Shown here one piece after another: positions 1-13,256 of a stretch of DNA of 64,000 nucleotides. The stretch spans positions 1 through 64,000 of the forward strand of contig NZ_FRCM01000001.1 of NCBI RefSeq assembly GCF_900142915.1. The letters are read 5' to 3'. The notes beneath the pieces were generated by a model, which worked only from the letters and a program-made list of their open reading frames with translations, was not told where the DNA came from and did no database searches. Both the position numbers and the translations under genes were made by a program. The stretch's first letter is position 1. Every line of letters begins with the position of its first letter. The stretch comes from Mucilaginibacter sp. OK098. GTDB taxonomy: Bacteria; Bacteroidota; Bacteroidia; Sphingobacteriales; Sphingobacteriaceae.

Positions 1-3000
1 AATGCGTTAAAAGACCACCTGCTGGAAGAACTGGGCTGGGTAAAAGAAGCGGAAGAAAAAGTGATACCGGCACAGGCAAACCATGACCATGAGCCGATAG
101 CGGTGATCGGGATGGGCTGCAGGTTCCCGGGAGCGAAGGACCCGGAAGCGTTTTGGGAGCTGTTAAGGGATGGGGTGGATGCGATCAGGGAAGTACCGCG
201 TGAACGCTGGGATGTGGAGCATTATTATGACCCCGACCCGGACAAGCCGGGCAAGATCTACACCCGCCACGGTGGCTTTATTGACAATGTAGACCAGTTT
301 GACTCCAAATTCTTTGGCATTGCACCCAACGAGGCGGATTATATCGATCCTCAGCAGCGTTTATTGCTGGAGGTAAGCTGGGAAGCGCTTGAAAATGCAG
401 GGATCCAGCCTGATCATTTAAATAATACGCCAACAGGGATCTTTGTAGGCATAGGACAAAATGATTATGGCCAGTTTCACCTGGAAAATTCACGAACAAA
501 TGATATTAATACTTACACGGGTACCGGTAATAGTTATAGTTTTGCGGCAGGGCGTATTTCCTATTTTCTTGGTACACAGGGGCCGTCCATCAGTATCGAC
601 ACAGCCTGCTCTTCATCACTGGTAACAGTAAATATGGCTTGCCAAAGCCTTAGGAACGGCGAAAGCAATTTGGCGCTGGCTGGGGGGGTACAGCTTATGC
701 TTACCCCGCAATCAAGCATTTTCTTAAGTAAAAGCAAAGCATTGTCGCCTGATGGTAAGTGCAAAACTTTTTCTGATGATGCTAATGGTTATGTGAGAGG
801 GGAAGGCTGCGGTATGGTAGTTTTAAAAAGACTATCGGACGCCATCAGGGATAACGACCGGATACTAGCAGTAGTGCGTGGCGTTGCAATTAACCACGAT
901 GGGCGAAGCAGCGGGCTAACGGTGCCTAACGGTCAATCGCAGGAAACGTTGATAAAAAAGGCAATGGAGATTGCAGCGGTTAACCCGGGTGAGATTTCGT
1001 ATGTGGAAGCACATGGCACAGGTACATCACTTGGCGACCCTATTGAAATGGGAGCTATTGCCCGCACACTGGCCGCAAACCGTGGAGATAACGAGCCGCT
1101 GTTAGTAGGCAGCGTTAAAACAAATATCGGGCACCTGGAGCAGGCTGCAGGCATAGCAAGCCTTATAAAGGTAATGCTTGCTATGAAGCACAAACAGATC
1201 CCCGCCCATCTGAATTTTTCAGCTCCCAGCAGTCACATCGAATGGTCTGAAATTCAGGTGAAGATCCCGGTTAACTTAACAAATTGGTCGCCAAAAAGCG
1301 GACGTCGCATAGCTTCAGTCAGCTCTTTTGGTTTAAGCGGCACTAACGCACATATTATACTTGAAGAACCCCCTCTTCAGATAACGGAACATCCGGTTGT
1401 CGAAAAACCTGTTCAACTTTTTGCGTTATCAGCAAAAAACAATGAGACATTAAATAACCTGGCAGCCAATTACATTCATTTCTTCAAAAATAATGATGAC
1501 GCTGATTTTTCTGATATCTGCTACACGGTAAATACCGGACGGGCAAAAATGCCTCATCGTTTGGCATTTTCTGCCGAAAATAAAACAGAGGCAATAAATA
1601 AATTACAGCTATTTATTGAAGGGGATACTAAAAAAGGCATTGCTTCAGGTAAGCTTCTTAATCCTGCAAATACTACAACCGCTTTTCTTTTCTCCGGGCA
1701 GGGTTCTCAATACCCGGCTATGGGCAGGGAACTGTTTAACGCGCATCTGGTATTTAAAGAAAACCTGTTGAAATGTGAAACCGTTTTAAATGATTATTTA
1801 GACATTCCGCTGTTGGAGATCATTTTTCCTGCCAATGGAGATGAAGAGCTTATTCATCAAACCCGGTATGCTCAACCAGCCATTTTTGCGTTTGAATATG
1901 CCCTGGCAAAACTATGGATGTCTTTAGGGATAAAGCCGGCCTATATTATGGGGCACAGCCTCGGCGAGCTTACTGCCGCATGTATTGCCGGGGTATTTAC
2001 TTTGGAAGACGGGCTTAAACTGGTTGCTAAAAGGGCACAGTTGATGCAGGGTATTTCCATAGCGGGTGGAATGATGTCGTTATTGACATCTGTTGAAAAG
2101 GCTAAACATGTTATAGACCGCTATAAGAATGATTTAACAATAGCCGCATTTAATGGGCCGGAGCATTTTGTGCTTTCGGGAAGTGTAAAAGCGCTAAAGG
2201 ATGCAGATGCGGAGTTGGACAGCGAAGGCATCCCTCATGTTATGCTGAATGTATCACACGCCTTTCATTCTTCGCATATGGACGTGATACTGGATGAGTT
2301 CCGTAAAACAGTGGCCGACGTACAATTCAACGAGCCGAATATTCCTTTGGTGTCAAATATTACCGGGAAGATTGCAGGAAAAGAGATAGCCGGACCTGAA
2401 TACTGGGTTTCGCAAATAATTTCACCGGTTTGTTTTTTACAGGGCATAAAGGAACTGGAGGTAAAAGATTGCGCACTCTTTTTAGAAATAGGCCCTGATG
2501 CCTCATTGCTTACGATGGCAAAAAGCTGCCTGGCATCACCTGAGAAAATAAAATTCATGTCATCAGCAAGGTATAAAGCCCATGCCTGGAGGCTCCTGAC
2601 CGATAACCTTGCCGAATTATTTGTTGCAGGCTTCCCGTTAGACCTTAAAGAATTTGATGCACCTTATAAACCACATCTTGTTGGTGCGCCACTCTACCCA
2701 TTCCAGCGTCGCAGGCATTGGAACGGGCCATTGCCAACGGAACCTGTTGCAGGGCCGCCAACCCATGTTTTAACATCACAATCAATCATCATCCGGGACG
2801 CCGCTCCTGGTATTAAAATGAGTGAAATGAAAGTTTCTGAAACAGACACACAACCCGATAGAAATGCCATAATAAGGATTCTATCAGATATGGTAAACAA
2901 ATTTTCAGGCCTTGATGCCGGCGAGGATGATCTGACTATCAGTTTTATGGAACTGGGGCTGGATTCGCTGATCCTCGTAAAAATGATTGACGCCATTAAG

Positions 3001-6000
3001 GATAAATTCGGGATAAAGCTATCAATGAAACAGTTTTTTGACGAGCTATCCAGTATTGACGCCCTTGCCAATTACTTAAGTGCAGCCGGTATCAGTATTG
3101 AACAGCCTACAGATCTGGCTTTACCTGCCCCCGTTATTATCGAAACTTTAGGGAGCAACGCGTTAAGTTCAGATCTTTTAAAGAAACTGGAAGAGCTTTC
3201 AAAACGCATTGAAAGCCTTGAAGCATCACCCGCAAAGGTGTTAAATAAAAGTACGGTTGCTCCGGAACCCGGCAAGCCATCAGGTAAGCTGAATTTTAAG
3301 GCTGTAAAACTACATGAGGATGTACCCTTTACAACGGTGCAATCAAACTTTATAGTATCGTTTGTACAGCGTTATAACAAACGTACTGCGCTATCTAAAG
3401 CTTATGCTCAAAAGCACAGGCATGTACTGGCAGACTGGATAAACTCAATTGATTTCAGGTTATCTCTTAAAGAATTTTTATACCCTATAGTTTCAGAATG
3501 GTCTTCAGGTTCCAAATTCAGGGATATTGATGGAAATAATTATGTAGATATAGGCCTGGGGTATGGTGTTAATTTTTTTGGTAACAGCCCTGGGTTTATT
3601 AAAGAGGCCATACAGGCCCAATTGATTGAAGGCATGGAGCTGGCCACACAAAGTGATATTGCCGGGGAAGTAGCACAATTAATACATGAGCTAACCGGGG
3701 TTGAGCGCGTAGTGTTCAGCAATACCGGAACAGAGGCGGTTATGGCGGCCATGCGCATAGCCCGTACAAAAACAGGCAAAAAGAAAATAGCCATTTTCAC
3801 AGGCTCTTATCATGGCACCTTTGACGGTGTATTGGCGCAGATGGAATCAAGGGGCGATGAATATTTTGCATCTCCTATAGGCCCGGGTATTCCGCAGGGC
3901 TATGCCGATGATGTTTTGGTGCTTACTTTGGGCGCCGAAGAATCTTTTAATATTATTGAAAAATATGCGCATGAGATAGCCGCGGTAATGGTTGAGCCTG
4001 TTCAGAGCAGAAGGCCAGGGTTTCAGCCTGTTGAATTTCTTAAAAAACTGAGGGATGTAACCCAAAAGAATGGGATTGCACTCATTTTTGACGAGATTAT
4101 TACTGGTTTCAGAATTCACCCCGGAGGTGCACAGGCGCATTTTGGAATTTATGCTGATATAGTAACTTATGGTAAAATTCCAGGCGGTGGTATGCCGATA
4201 GGTATTGTTGCAGGTAAAAAAGAATATATAGATACAATTGATGGTGGCTGGTGGCAATATGGAGATGACTCATATCCACCTGTTGAGATGACGTTTTTTG
4301 GCGGTACTTTTTGCAAGCACCCGCTTACAATGGCTGCAGCAAAGGCTTCGTTGCTAAAAATGAAACACGAAGGCCCCGCATTGCAGGAAAGGGTTAACAA
4401 GCTAACAGTATATTTTGCGAAAGTATTAAATAGCTTTTTTGAAGAGATATCCGTACCAGTAAAAATTGTCCATTTCGGGTCGTTATTCCGCTTTGAATCA
4501 TTTGGAAAATACAGCCTTGTTTTTCAGCCAATTGAAATGAGCCTTCTTTTTTACCTGATGATGGAAAAAGGGGTTTACACCTGGGAAAGAAGGGTTTGCT
4601 TTTTCTCCACAGAACATACTTATGAGGATGCAGACAAAATTATAGAAGTTGTAAAAGCGTGTGTTCAGGAATTGCTTAATAATGGTTTTTTTGCCGAAAG
4701 GGAAATAATTGCAGCCTTACCGGTTAAAACACCGGCGTCATTTGCAGCCCCGGTTACATTCAGCTTAACAGATGCACAAAAACAGTTATGGCTGCTTGCA
4801 GAGCTTGATGATGCCGGCTCGCAAGCTTATAATGTATCGACCACGCTGCAATTAAAAGGGAAATTGAATAAACAATTGCTTCAAAACGCATTGGATAAGG
4901 TAATAGCCCGGCATGAAGGATTAAGAACATATATTAGCCCTGACGGTGAACACCAGGTTGTTTTACAAAAACTGCCCTATACGATTGTTTACACCGAAGC
5001 GCATGGAACGGATAATAAAGGAAAACAGGAATATGCTGATAAATGGATAGAGGAAGGTAGCCTGGTTAAATTTGAACTCGGAAAAGGCCCCTTGTTCAGG
5101 ATCCAGGTGTTGCAACTGTCTGATGATGAATATCTGCTGCAGTTTATTGCCCATCATATCATATTAGATGGCTGGTCGTTTGGTGTGGTTTTGTTTGATC
5201 TTGGTGCTTTCTATAATGAATCCGCTTCAGGCAGGCAGGCACAATTACCCGAAGCATTATCTTTCAGGGAATACGCTGGTATGCTCGACAAATCACTTGC
5301 TGACCCGGCAATGGATGCAATGAAGGTTTACTGGAATAAAAAGCTTTCGGGGAAGACAACACCCCTGCAGTTGCCTGCCGATTTCCAGCGGCCTGCAAAT
5401 AAAAATTATAAAGCAGCAAGGTGTACACGAAAATTCCCCCAGTCATTCAATATAAAATTAAAAGATTTTTCAAGGCAAAATGACTGTACGCCATTTATGC
5501 TGATGATATCGGCCTATGCCGCATTTCTACATCGCTGCTGCGATACAGATGAGTTGATAATAGGCATGCCGGTAAGCGGCCGCAATTTTGAAAATGATAA
5601 AAATGTAGCAGGTTATTGCGCAAACCTATTACCATTTTTAAGCCGTTATGCCGATGACGGCTCTTTTATTGCTTTCCTTAAAAATTCAAAGAAAGAGCTT
5701 ATTGAATGTTTTGAAAACCAGGCGTATCCTTTTGCGAAAATTTTGGACGATCTAAACCAGAAGGGAAACCGCCTTCAATCGCAACTGGTAAATGTTACGT
5801 TTAATTTAAACCCGGTTAATGAACTGCCATCATTTGCAGCATTACAGGTTAACTGGATACAAACACCGTTAAGCTTTGCACCATTCGACCTGTTTTTTGA
5901 CATTACAGTACTGCCCGACGAAATGGTGCTTGATTGTGACTACAATACCGGCCTTTTCCTTCCTGAAACTATTTCGGGTCTGCTCGAAAATTTTGAAACA

Positions 6001-9000
6001 TTTTTAACAGGGGTGCTGACTGATCCGGGTACACCGGTTGGTTTGCTTCCGTTAATGCCACTGCAAAGCCGCAAGGTTATTATTGAAGAATGGAACAATA
6101 CAAGTAAATATTTTCCCGCCGGTGAAACTGTTAACGGGTTGATAGATAAGCAGGTTATTGCTAACGGATCAGCCATCGCTTTAATTGACGGATCAAAAAA
6201 AATATCATATACTGACCTTGATAAAGCAGCTGGGAATGTGGCTGCATCCCTTTTAGAAAACGGCTTAAAAGCAGGTGAAACGGTAGGGATTTACATGGAT
6301 CGTTCTGCTAATTGGGTAGTAGCTATTTGGGGAATACTGAAAGCTGGAGGTGTGTATGTGCCATTGGAAATTAGTCTGCCCGAAATACGCCTCAAATTTA
6401 TTGCTGAAGACGCTGATATAAAATGGACATTGACTGATACCCTGAGTTGGGACAAGGCAACAAAGCTCAAACTTAACGCATTGGCCATAGACAGGATAAA
6501 GACGCCCCCCAAAGCTGAACTAAATACTGATTTCCCAGAAAATGACCCGGACAGAAACTGTTACATTATTTATACATCCGGCTCAACCGGTACACCCAAG
6601 GGCTGTGCAATAACCCATCGTAACCTGGTAAATTATTTATTATGGGCAAAGGGATATTACTTTACACAAGATAAGCCCGTAAGCTCAGCGCTATTCACCT
6701 CGCTTTCCTTTGACTTTACTGCAACACCAATATTCTGCTGTCTTACTTCAGGTGGCCAGCTGGAAGTTTTCCCCGAAGAAAAAGAAGCTGCGGAGGTAAT
6801 GGAAGCTTGTTTTAAGGGGGACAAAAAATATGACTTTCTGAAACTTACGCCATCCTATCTCGGTTTGATTGAGGGTATTGTTCATGGGCAGGAAAATATA
6901 GGCTGTATCATTCTTGGCGGCGAGGCTGTATTTCCGGTGCACTTCGAAATATTGAAAAGGCTGTTGCCAAAGGCAAAGGTTTATAACGAATATGGACCTA
7001 CGGAAGCAACTATTGGTTGTATTGTAAAGGAATTGAATGAACATGATCCTTTTATACTGATAGGCAAGCCAATTCATAATATGCAGGTTTATATTATTGA
7101 TAAAAATGAGCAGCTTTTACCTGTTGGAGTTCCCGGCGAAATTTGCCTGGCAGGCGCGGGCTTGTCAACAGGATATCTTAACAGGAAAGAACTAACAAGC
7201 CAGAAATTTGTGGCAGATCCTTTCAATCGCGGGCAGGTGATGTACAAAACGGGTGATACTGGCCGCTGGCTGCATACAGGTGAAATTGAGTACCTGGGCA
7301 GAATTGACGAACAGGTAAAAATAAGGGGCTTCCGCATCGAACCCGGGGAATGTACCGATGTGCTTATCACTCATAACCATATAAAAAAGGCTGTTGTAGT
7401 AGCAACTAAGGTTAATGATGCAGAATATGAGCTAACAGCTTATTTTGTTCCCAAAAATGAAGATACAATTCCTGCGGCAACAGAACTGCAAGGCTTTATG
7501 GCATTAAAACTGCCATATTATATGGTTCCTGCCAGGTTTGTTAAAATTGATGAAATTCCGCTTACCACCAATGGCAAGGTAGATAAAGTAAGCCTGCCGG
7601 TTTGGATGGACAATCATCAACCCCAAATTGACTTTATTGCTCCCCATACCTATTCCCAAAAAACTGTTGCTAAAATTTGGTCAGACATATTGGGTGTAAA
7701 CAGCCCGGGGTTGCTTGACGATTTTTTTGCATCAGGAGGGCATAGCCTCAAGGCAGCCAAAATGGTAGCCGCTATTTTAGGAGAAACAGGCATTAAAATA
7801 CCAATCAAAACAATTTTCAATGCAAAAACGCTTGGCGAACTTGCTAATATAGTTGAACATACCGAAGCAGAGGGCTATGAACCTATTCCGCAATTACCGG
7901 CTGCTAATGATTACCAGCTTTCTCATCCCCAAAAACGGATCTGGATAGCCAACCAGCTTTCTGAAGACCCGGGAATTTTTAATATGACAGGTTTTTATGA
8001 AATAACAGGCGATCTGGATGTTAAAGCTTTTTCTAATGCCCTTGAATTAATTGTGGAGCGCCACGATATTTTACGGACTGTTTTTACCTCGTTTTCTGCC
8101 GAACCTAAACAAAGAGTGCTAAGCACGAATGAATATGGTTTCAAAATGAAAACGGCTGATCTTTCCGGGGAGGCGAATGCTTCTGAAAAGGCTATGGAGC
8201 TGTTGCGGGAAGAAAATAAGCTCCCTTTCAACCTGGAAAAAGGCCCTTTGCTTCGTTCATTGCTTTGTAAGGCAGGTGATGAAAAATATTATTTTTCAAT
8301 AAGCCTCCATCACATTTTATTGGATGGTTGGTCTACAGGTTTGTTCATTGGTGAGCTTTCAGAAAATTACGCCCTGCTAATCGCCGGAAAATCAATCTCT
8401 CGGGAGCCACTAAAGGTGCAATACCGGGATTTTGCTGCCTGGCACAGCAATCATATTGCCTCAAAGCAAACAGATGCATCCAAAACTTACTGGCAGCAGC
8501 AATTTTCAAAGATCCCGCCAAGGCTGAACCTGCCGGTTGACAGGCCGCGGCATGATTATTTAACCTACGATGGCAAGCAATTGTCCATGACGATTGAACC
8601 TGAACTGCACAGCAAATTAAACGCTGTGGCAAGGGAGCGCGGGGTAACGCTTTATGTAATTGTATTATCGGCTATTTATGTAACGCTGTTTCCCTATGCA
8701 AATGGGGAAGATATTTTATTAGGTGTTGAAACAGCTGAGAGACGCCATCCCGACCTGCAAAAAATGCTTGGCTTTTTCCTGAATACCGTTGTGCTGAGAG
8801 CCGGGTTTAATAAAGAAGATGATTTGCTTAAAGTAATAAGTGAAGTAAATAAGGTGGTAAATGATGGGTTGGCACACCAGGATTACCCTTTTGATTTATT
8901 GCTGCACGAGCTAAAGATACCAAGAGAGCAAAACCGGACACCATTGTTTGATGTGCAGGTGGATTATGTACCTAATATGTATGACAATAATTACGATGAT

Positions 9001-9288
9001 GGCATTATGACTGGGCAAGGATTAGAAATGAAATACATAGTACCTGAAGTAAGGGTTACCCAGTATGATATTTCCTTCCTGATTACTGATAAAGTGGATT
9101 TTCTTAAAGTAGATGTTGTTTATAATAACCATTTGTTTAGTGAACACACAATAGCAACTATAGCAGCTAACTATAAAGAAATTTTGACAGCTATAGCAAA
9201 AGATCAAACACTAACCGTTGGCAGTGTTATGCCGGAAAATAAAAAAGAGAGTCGGTCAAAAAAAATAAGCCTTAAACTGAATTTTTAA
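1..9288 (+). CDS. Hybrid PKS/NRPS with aminotransferase: KS-AT-ACP-AMT-C-A-T-C (5' partial)
   Basis: The frame is open to base 1, so the true start lies upstream; the first 20 codons look like the last helix of an ACP plus linker. Numbering from the GTG at 61: KS 10-440 (C183 in DTACSSS, H318, H358); AT 540-860 (S633 in GHSLGE; HAFH at 733-736, malonyl-type); ACP about 930-1010 (S969); class III PLP aminotransferase about 1110-1560 (D1344, K1372); C about 1585-2010 (HHIILDG from 1698); A about 2030-2520; T (S2562); C about 2615-3040 (HHILLDG from 2750). There is no KR, DH or ER, so a beta-ketoacyl chain would be transaminated to a beta-amino acyl chain and passed to C. This is the MycA/ItuA layout, except that the AT is built in. 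The A-domain code DFTKIGEIG is close to Asn codes. The protein ends in a C domain whose partner A domain opens the next gene. Family and domain calls are secure; the substrate is inferred. Confidence 0.93.
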   Translation, partial: NALKDHLLEELGWVKEAEEKVIPAQANHDHEPIAVIGMGCRFPGAKDPEAFWELLRDGVDAIREVPRERWDVEHYYDPDPDKPGKIYTRHGGFIDNVDQFDSKFFGIAPNEADYIDPQQRLLLEVSWEALENAGIQPDHLNNTPTGIFVGIGQNDYGQFHLENSRTNDINTYTGTGNSYSFAAGRISYFLGTQGPSISIDTACSSSLVTVNMACQSLRNGESNLALAGGVQLMLTPQSSIFLSKSKALSPDGKCKTFSDDANGYVRGEGCGMVVLKRLSDAIRDNDRILAVVRGVAINHDGRSSGLTVPNGQSQETLIKKAMEIAAVNPGEISYVEAHGTGTSLGDPIEMGAIARTLAANRGDNEPLLVGSVKTNIGHLEQAAGIASLIKVMLAMKHKQIPAHLNFSAPSSHIEWSEIQVKIPVNLTNWSPKSGRRIASVSSFGLSGTNAHIILEEPPLQITEHPVVEKPVQLFALSAKNNETLNNLAANYIHFFKNNDDADFSDICYTVNTGRAKMPHRLAFSAENKTEAINKLQLFIEGDTKKGIASGKLLNPANTTTAFLFSGQGSQYPAMGRELFNAHLVFKENLLKCETVLNDYLDIPLLEIIFPANGDEELIHQTRYAQPAIFAFEYALAKLWMSLGIKPAYIMGHSLGELTAACIAGVFTLEDGLKLVAKRAQLMQGISIAGGMMSLLTSVEKAKHVIDRYKNDLTIAAFNGPEHFVLSGSVKALKDADAELDSEGIPHVMLNVSHAFHSSHMDVILDEFRKTVADVQFNEPNIPLVSNITGKIAGKEIAGPEYWVSQIISPVCFLQGIKELEVKDCALFLEIGPDASLLTMAKSCLASPEKIKFMSSARYKAHAWRLLTDNLAELFVAGFPLDLKEFDAPYKPHLVGAPLYPFQRRRHWNGPLPTEPVAGPPTHVLTSQSIIIRDAAPGIKMSEMKVSETDTQPDRNAIIRILSDMVNKFSGLDAGEDDLTISFMELGLDSLILVKMIDAIKDKFGIKLSMKQFFDELSSIDALANYLSAAGISIEQPTDLALPAPVIIETLGSNALSSDLLKKLEELSKRIESLEASPAKVLNKSTVAPEPGKPSGKLNFKAVKLHEDVPFTTVQSNFIVSFVQRYNKRTALSKAYAQKHRHVLADWINSIDFRLSLKEFLYPIVSEWSSGSKFRDIDGNNYVDIGLGYGVNFFGNSPGFIKEAIQAQLIEGMELATQSDIAGEVAQLIHELTGVERVVFSNTGTEAVMAAMRIARTKTGKKKIAIFTGSYHGTFDGVLAQMESRGDEYFASPIGPGIPQGYADDVLVLTLGAEESFNIIEKYAHEIAAVMVEPVQSRRPGFQPVEFLKKLRDVTQKNGIALIFDEIITGFRIHPGGAQAHFGIYADIVTYGKIPGGGMPIGIVAGKKEYIDTIDGGWWQYGDDSYPPVEMTFFGGTFCKHPLTMAAAKASLLKMKHEGPALQERVNKLTVYFAKVLNSFFEEISVPVKIVHFGSLFRFESFGKYSLVFQPIEMSLLFYLMMEKGVYTWERRVCFFSTEHTYEDADKIIEVVKACVQELLNNGFFAEREIIAALPVKTPASFAAPVTFSLTDAQKQLWLLAELDDAGSQAYNVSTTLQLKGKLNKQLLQNALDKVIARHEGLRTYISPDGEHQVVLQKLPYTIVYTEAHGTDNKGKQEYADKWIEEGSLVKFELGKGPLFRIQVLQLSDDEYLLQFIAHHIILDGWSFGVVLFDLGAFYNESASGRQAQLPEALSFREYAGMLDKSLADPAMDAMKVYWNKKLSGKTTPLQLPADFQRPANKNYKAARCTRKFPQSFNIKLKDFSRQNDCTPFMLMISAYAAFLHRCCDTDELIIGMPVSGRNFENDKNVAGYCANLLPFLSRYADDGSFIAFLKNSKKELIECFENQAYPFAKILDDLNQKGNRLQSQLVNVTFNLNPVNELPSFAALQVNWIQTPLSFAPFDLFFDITVLPDEMVLDCDYNTGLFLPETISGLLENFETFLTGVLTDPGTPVGLLPLMPLQSRKVIIEEWNNTSKYFPAGETVNGLIDKQVIANGSAIALIDGSKKISYTDLDKAAGNVAASLLENGLKAGETVGIYMDRSANWVVAIWGILKAGGVYVPLEISLPEIRLKFIAEDADIKWTLTDTLSWDKATKLKLNALAIDRIKTPPKAELNTDFPENDPDRNCYIIYTSGSTGTPKGCAITHRNLVNYLLWAKGYYFTQDKPVSSALFTSLSFDFTATPIFCCLTSGGQLEVFPEEKEAAEVMEACFKGDKKYDFLKLTPSYLGLIEGIVHGQENIGCIILGGEAVFPVHFEILKRLLPKAKVYNEYGPTEATIGCIVKELNEHDPFILIGKPIHNMQVYIIDKNEQLLPVGVPGEICLAGAGLSTGYLNRKELTSQKFVADPFNRGQVMYKTGDTGRWLHTGEIEYLGRIDEQVKIRGFRIEPGECTDVLITHNHIKKAVVVATKVNDAEYELTAYFVPKNEDTIPAATELQGFMALKLPYYMVPARFVKIDEIPLTTNGKVDKVSLPVWMDNHQPQIDFIAPHTYSQKTVAKIWSDILGVNSPGLLDDFFASGGHSLKAAKMVAAILGETGIKIPIKTIFNAKTLGELANIVEHTEAEGYEPIPQLPAANDYQLSHPQKRIWIANQLSEDPGIFNMTGFYEITGDLDVKAFSNALELIVERHDILRTVFTSFSAEPKQRVLSTNEYGFKMKTADLSGEANASEKAMELLREENKLPFNLEKGPLLRSLLCKAGDEKYYFSISLHHILLDGWSTGLFIGELSENYALLIAGKSISREPLKVQYRDFAAWHSNHIASKQTDASKTYWQQQFSKIPPRLNLPVDRPRHDYLTYDGKQLSMTIEPELHSKLNAVARERGVTLYVIVLSAIYVTLFPYANGEDILLGVETAERRHPDLQKMLGFFLNTVVLRAGFNKEDDLLKVISEVNKVVNDGLAHQDYPFDLLLHELKIPREQNRTPLFDVQVDYVPNMYDNNYDDGIMTGQGLEMKYIVPEVRVTQYDISFLITDKVDFLKVDVVYNNHLFSEHTIATIAANYKEILTAIAKDQTLTVGSVMPENKKESRSKKISLKLNF

Positions 9289-9312
9289 AATTTAACAGCA
9301 TACGTTAAACTA

Positions 9313-12300
9313 ATGAGCAATTTAAATACACCCGGAACCAATTACAGTGAAGCAGCAATTTTCTGGAAAGGCCAGTTTGCCGCGTTGGGTACCAATGAAA
9401 TAAATATGGGGGAAACCAATTTTCTTCCGGATGAGAGAAGTGGTTTTTTAACCTTGGAACTTACCTTAAGTGATGATTTCAGGAATAGGTTGGCCACTAT
9501 AACAGATGACCCGCTAACCACTTTTGGTATTATTACTTCAATGTTCGCCTTATTATTTAGCCGCTATCAGTCATCGTCATCGGCAATTTTCATGGTGCCA
9601 TGTTTGAAAAATGAAAGCACTGATGACCGATTGTTTCCATTACTATTGCAAAGGGAAGAGGGTGATACCTTAAAAAGCTATCTAAACAGGTCGTTACAAT
9701 TGATAGAGGATTGTTTCAATTATGCTGATTATCCGTTTGAAGTATTGGCAAAAGAACAATTGGGATGGGAAAAAACCGATGTAAGTGATATATTGATCTT
9801 TACCGACCTTCATTCACTTTCCGGGGATAAGCACAGGTTTGGAATAAATATACATGTCGACCCTGTAACTTGCAGGATAAGGTTTGAATATAATCCTCAG
9901 ATCTTTCCTGCCTACAGGGCCAGGCTGGTACAGGGCCACCTGGACCAAATTGAAAAAGCTTTCGGCGATTTTAATACCCCAATAGAGGGAATCGGGCTGT
10001 TAACAGCAGATGAAATAAAATATTTGGGCAGCCTAAATCCGCCGGTAAATGAAACAAGCAATCAAACTTTTATTGACCTTTTTAACGAAAGCGTAAAAAA
10101 ATACCCCAACCAGATTGCCCTGCGCTTTGAAGGAAACACGCTTACTTATAAAGAACTGGATCTAAAAAGCTCAAAGCTTGCAGCATATTTTAAGCGGGAG
10201 CTGGGAACACAAGCAGGTTCAACTATAGCATTGCTTGCAGAAAGATCAGAGCTGACGATAATAGGAATATTAGGCATCCTTAAATCGGGCGCAGTTTATG
10301 TACCGGTGGATCCGGCTTATCCTAAAGAGAGGATTGAATACCTGTTAACAGCTTCTGGTGCAGAAACGCTGGTAACAACTTCATCCTATTTATTCGATAT
10401 TCCGTTTTTTGCGGGGAATATCTTTGCAATAGACCTCCAATTGGACGAGCTCCCGGAAGTTGTTGCCGGTTTTAATGTTTCCATCGATGCACAGTCGCTT
10501 GCATATATCATTTTTACCTCGGGATCAACAGGCAGACCAAAAGGTGTTGAAATAAGCCATGCAAATGTTTTTAATTATTTAAACTGGGCAAAAGATTACT
10601 ATTTCCGCCATAACCCTGACGGCGGAAGTTTTGCTTTATTTACACCTGTATCTTTCGATCTCACCATCACCTCTATTTTTGTTCCGTTAATACGGGGAAA
10701 ACATATCGAGATTTTTGGCGACAGAGACACCGGAGAGATCTTAGCAGAAATATTTGATGAAAATGGCGGGGTCGATACTGTTAAACTAACGCCGTCGCAT
10801 ATTTCTTTATTGGCCCAACTACCTGCAGGTAATAACAATGTACGCACCTTAATTGCAGGCGGCGAAGCTTTGCGGGATGACCATATTGTAATAATTAAAA
10901 ACAAATGGCCAGGCATTTTAATTTTTAACGAATACGGGCCAACAGAAGCCACGGTGGGCTGTACAGTAACAGAAGTAAGTACCGGTAATATTACTATTGG
11001 CCACCCAATTGCCAATGTATCAATTTATATACTTGATCACAACCGGAGGCTTTTACCTGCTGGTGCTGTTGGTGAAATTTATATTGGTGGGGTTTGCCTT
11101 GCCAGGGGCTATCGGGGGCAAGCGGAGCAAACCCGTTCAGTATTTGTGGATTCGCCGTTTACAAGTGGAGAACGGATATATCGTACCGGCGACCTTGGCC
11201 AATGGTTGGAAAACGGGAACCTGAAATATATGGGTCGTAAAGATAACCAGGTTAAAATAAGGGGTTATCGTATAGAAACCGGGGAGATAGAAAGCACCTT
11301 ACTTGAAATTAAAGGAATTAAGGATGCAGCAGTAGTGCCTTGTTTTAATAACGCCACAAGCACAAGTCTTACCGCGTTTTATACGGTTACCGGCGAAGAT
11401 GCGCCAAAATATGAAGAAATTGAGCACATACTTGCCCAAAAGCTGCCGCTTTACATGAGGCCTTCATTGATTATATGCCTCGAAAAGCTGCCGCTTACCC
11501 CAAATTTTAAAATTGACAGGAAAAAGCTGGCTGAAATGGAGACTGGTGCAATCAATGAAAACTATACAGCTCCGGTTTCAGGGACAGAACAAATCCTGGT
11601 CAATATTTTTGCGGAGGTTTTGGGCCGTGAAAAAGTTGGCATAGATGATAATTTTTTCGCCATAGGCGGTGATTCAATAATAGGCATACAGATTGTTTCG
11701 CGGGCAAACAGGGCAGGCATAATGATAACCCTGAAACAGTTATTCAAACAGCTTACGATTGCAGGGTTAGCAGCCGTAGCAGAAAAAGCCGCGCCTGTAG
11801 TTGCCGAACAGGGTCCTGTTTACGGGGATATTGAAATTATCCCAGTTCATAAATGGTTTTTTGACCAGTGGCAAAACAAAATCTCACATTATAACCAGTC
11901 TGTTATATTAAAAGTAGGTACAGGTTTCGATCCTGCCTGCATGGCTCCGGCTTTGATGAAAATTATGGAACATCATGATATGCTCAGGATGCGGGTAAGG
12001 CTGAAGGATGGTAGCTATGAAGAGTACATTCCGCAAACTGTCGCTATTGATCCGAATTTCAGCATTAAAGAATTTGCCGGCGCCTACGGGACTAATCTGC
12101 AAAATCAATTACTGGAAGATATGGCTTCATTGCAGGCAGGGATGGATATTTTTGACGGACCCATTTTAGCAGCAAGATATTATAAACTGGAGGATGAAAA
12201 GGAATCGCTGTTATTTTTAGCCGCGCACCATCTGATAATTGATGGGGTTTCATGGCGGATTTTGCTGGAAGACCTGTCTGCAGTTTACACGCAGTTAAAA

Positions 12301-13254
12301 TTAGGGCAGGCTGTTCACCTTCCGGAAAAAACGGATTCATTTAAAAATTTTGCGACTAAGGCATTACAATACTCTTTCACCAACAAGCTGGTAAATGAAT
12401 TGTCTTTTTGGGCAAATGAAAACAGGATGGAAGCAGCAACCGAGCTACCTGTAGATCTGAATGGCGACAAAGAAAAAAACACCGTGAAAAATGCACTCAC
12501 GCACACGGTAAAACTTGATGAGGAAACTACAAAGGCCTTAATATCAGCTGCCCATACAGCTTACAATACCAACGTAAACGATCTGCTGCTTGCAGCGCTG
12601 GTTAGCGCTTTTGGTAACTATACCTCGCAGCGCAGTTTATTAATAGCAATGGAAGGACATGGAAGGGAAGATGTTTTTGAAAATATTGACGTCAGCAGAA
12701 CAATAGGCTGGTTCACTTCAATTTATCCTATTTTACTTGAACTCGATGATACAAACGGCCCTTCATCGGTCATAACTTCATTGAAAGAGCAATTAAGGCA
12801 AATTCCTGATAATGGAATAGGTTACGGATTATTAAAATATGGCAATACAGAGGATTATATTAAAACAGCTTTATCATATTTGCCAAAACCGGAAGTTATC
12901 TTTAATTATTTAGGCCAGTCTGCACAGGCGCTGCCTGACGACTTAGGGTGGAAAATATCGCCCCTGCAAACAGGCAGCGATCAGGACGGCGATGCTGCCC
13001 GCAATTATTTAATAGAAATTAATGCTATAGTTATAGATGACAGCCTGGTTGTTGACTGGACATACTGCCCTCAGTTGCATAATGAGGATACCATTAAAAA
13101 ACTTGCCCATGACTACCTGGAAGCATTAAAGGAATTGATAACACATTGCCTTGAAGCAGGTTCAGGTGGGTACACACCATCAGATTTCCCGGAAGCGAAT
13201 CTTGAACAGGACCAGCTTGACCAACTTATTTCTCAATTTAAATTTTCAAACTAG
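9313..13254 (+). CDS. NRPS module: partial C-A(Asn)-T-E
   Basis: This 1313-residue protein starts 24 bases after the previous stop. Residues 1-220 resemble only the C-terminal lobe of a condensation domain and lack HHxxxDG; the catalytic C domain is the last domain of the preceding protein. The A domain spans about 240-720 (SGSTG near 400; pocket residue D449). Aligning to GrsA gives DLTKIGEVG, the code I know for asparagine. A T domain of the GGDS type (S788) that feeds epimerases follows, then an E domain about 825-1290 with HHLIIDG from 972 and a GHGRED motif. The module should load Asn on T and epimerise it to the D form after condensation. The stop at 13254 lies two bases before the next ATG, implying translational coupling. 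Domain identities are clear; the role of the half C domain (docking or relic) is open. Confidence 0.93.
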   Translation: MSNLNTPGTNYSEAAIFWKGQFAALGTNEINMGETNFLPDERSGFLTLELTLSDDFRNRLATITDDPLTTFGIITSMFALLFSRYQSSSSAIFMVPCLKNESTDDRLFPLLLQREEGDTLKSYLNRSLQLIEDCFNYADYPFEVLAKEQLGWEKTDVSDILIFTDLHSLSGDKHRFGINIHVDPVTCRIRFEYNPQIFPAYRARLVQGHLDQIEKAFGDFNTPIEGIGLLTADEIKYLGSLNPPVNETSNQTFIDLFNESVKKYPNQIALRFEGNTLTYKELDLKSSKLAAYFKRELGTQAGSTIALLAERSELTIIGILGILKSGAVYVPVDPAYPKERIEYLLTASGAETLVTTSSYLFDIPFFAGNIFAIDLQLDELPEVVAGFNVSIDAQSLAYIIFTSGSTGRPKGVEISHANVFNYLNWAKDYYFRHNPDGGSFALFTPVSFDLTITSIFVPLIRGKHIEIFGDRDTGEILAEIFDENGGVDTVKLTPSHISLLAQLPAGNNNVRTLIAGGEALRDDHIVIIKNKWPGILIFNEYGPTEATVGCTVTEVSTGNITIGHPIANVSIYILDHNRRLLPAGAVGEIYIGGVCLARGYRGQAEQTRSVFVDSPFTSGERIYRTGDLGQWLENGNLKYMGRKDNQVKIRGYRIETGEIESTLLEIKGIKDAAVVPCFNNATSTSLTAFYTVTGEDAPKYEEIEHILAQKLPLYMRPSLIICLEKLPLTPNFKIDRKKLAEMETGAINENYTAPVSGTEQILVNIFAEVLGREKVGIDDNFFAIGGDSIIGIQIVSRANRAGIMITLKQLFKQLTIAGLAAVAEKAAPVVAEQGPVYGDIEIIPVHKWFFDQWQNKISHYNQSVILKVGTGFDPACMAPALMKIMEHHDMLRMRVRLKDGSYEEYIPQTVAIDPNFSIKEFAGAYGTNLQNQLLEDMASLQAGMDIFDGPILAARYYKLEDEKESLLFLAAHHLIIDGVSWRILLEDLSAVYTQLKLGQAVHLPEKTDSFKNFATKALQYSFTNKLVNELSFWANENRMEAATELPVDLNGDKEKNTVKNALTHTVKLDEETTKALISAAHTAYNTNVNDLLLAALVSAFGNYTSQRSLLIAMEGHGREDVFENIDVSRTIGWFTSIYPILLELDDTNGPSSVITSLKEQLRQIPDNGIGYGLLKYGNTEDYIKTALSYLPKPEVIFNYLGQSAQALPDDLGWKISPLQTGSDQDGDAARNYLIEINAIVIDDSLVVDWTYCPQLHNEDTIKKLAHDYLEALKELITHCLEAGSGGYTPSDFPEANLEQDQLDQLISQFKFSN

Positions 13255-13256
13255 CG

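Noticed and set aside
3847..4257. Long reverse-strand frames inside the synthase genes
   Set aside because: They mirror the codon pattern of the forward genes, have low-complexity translations and no family resemblance.
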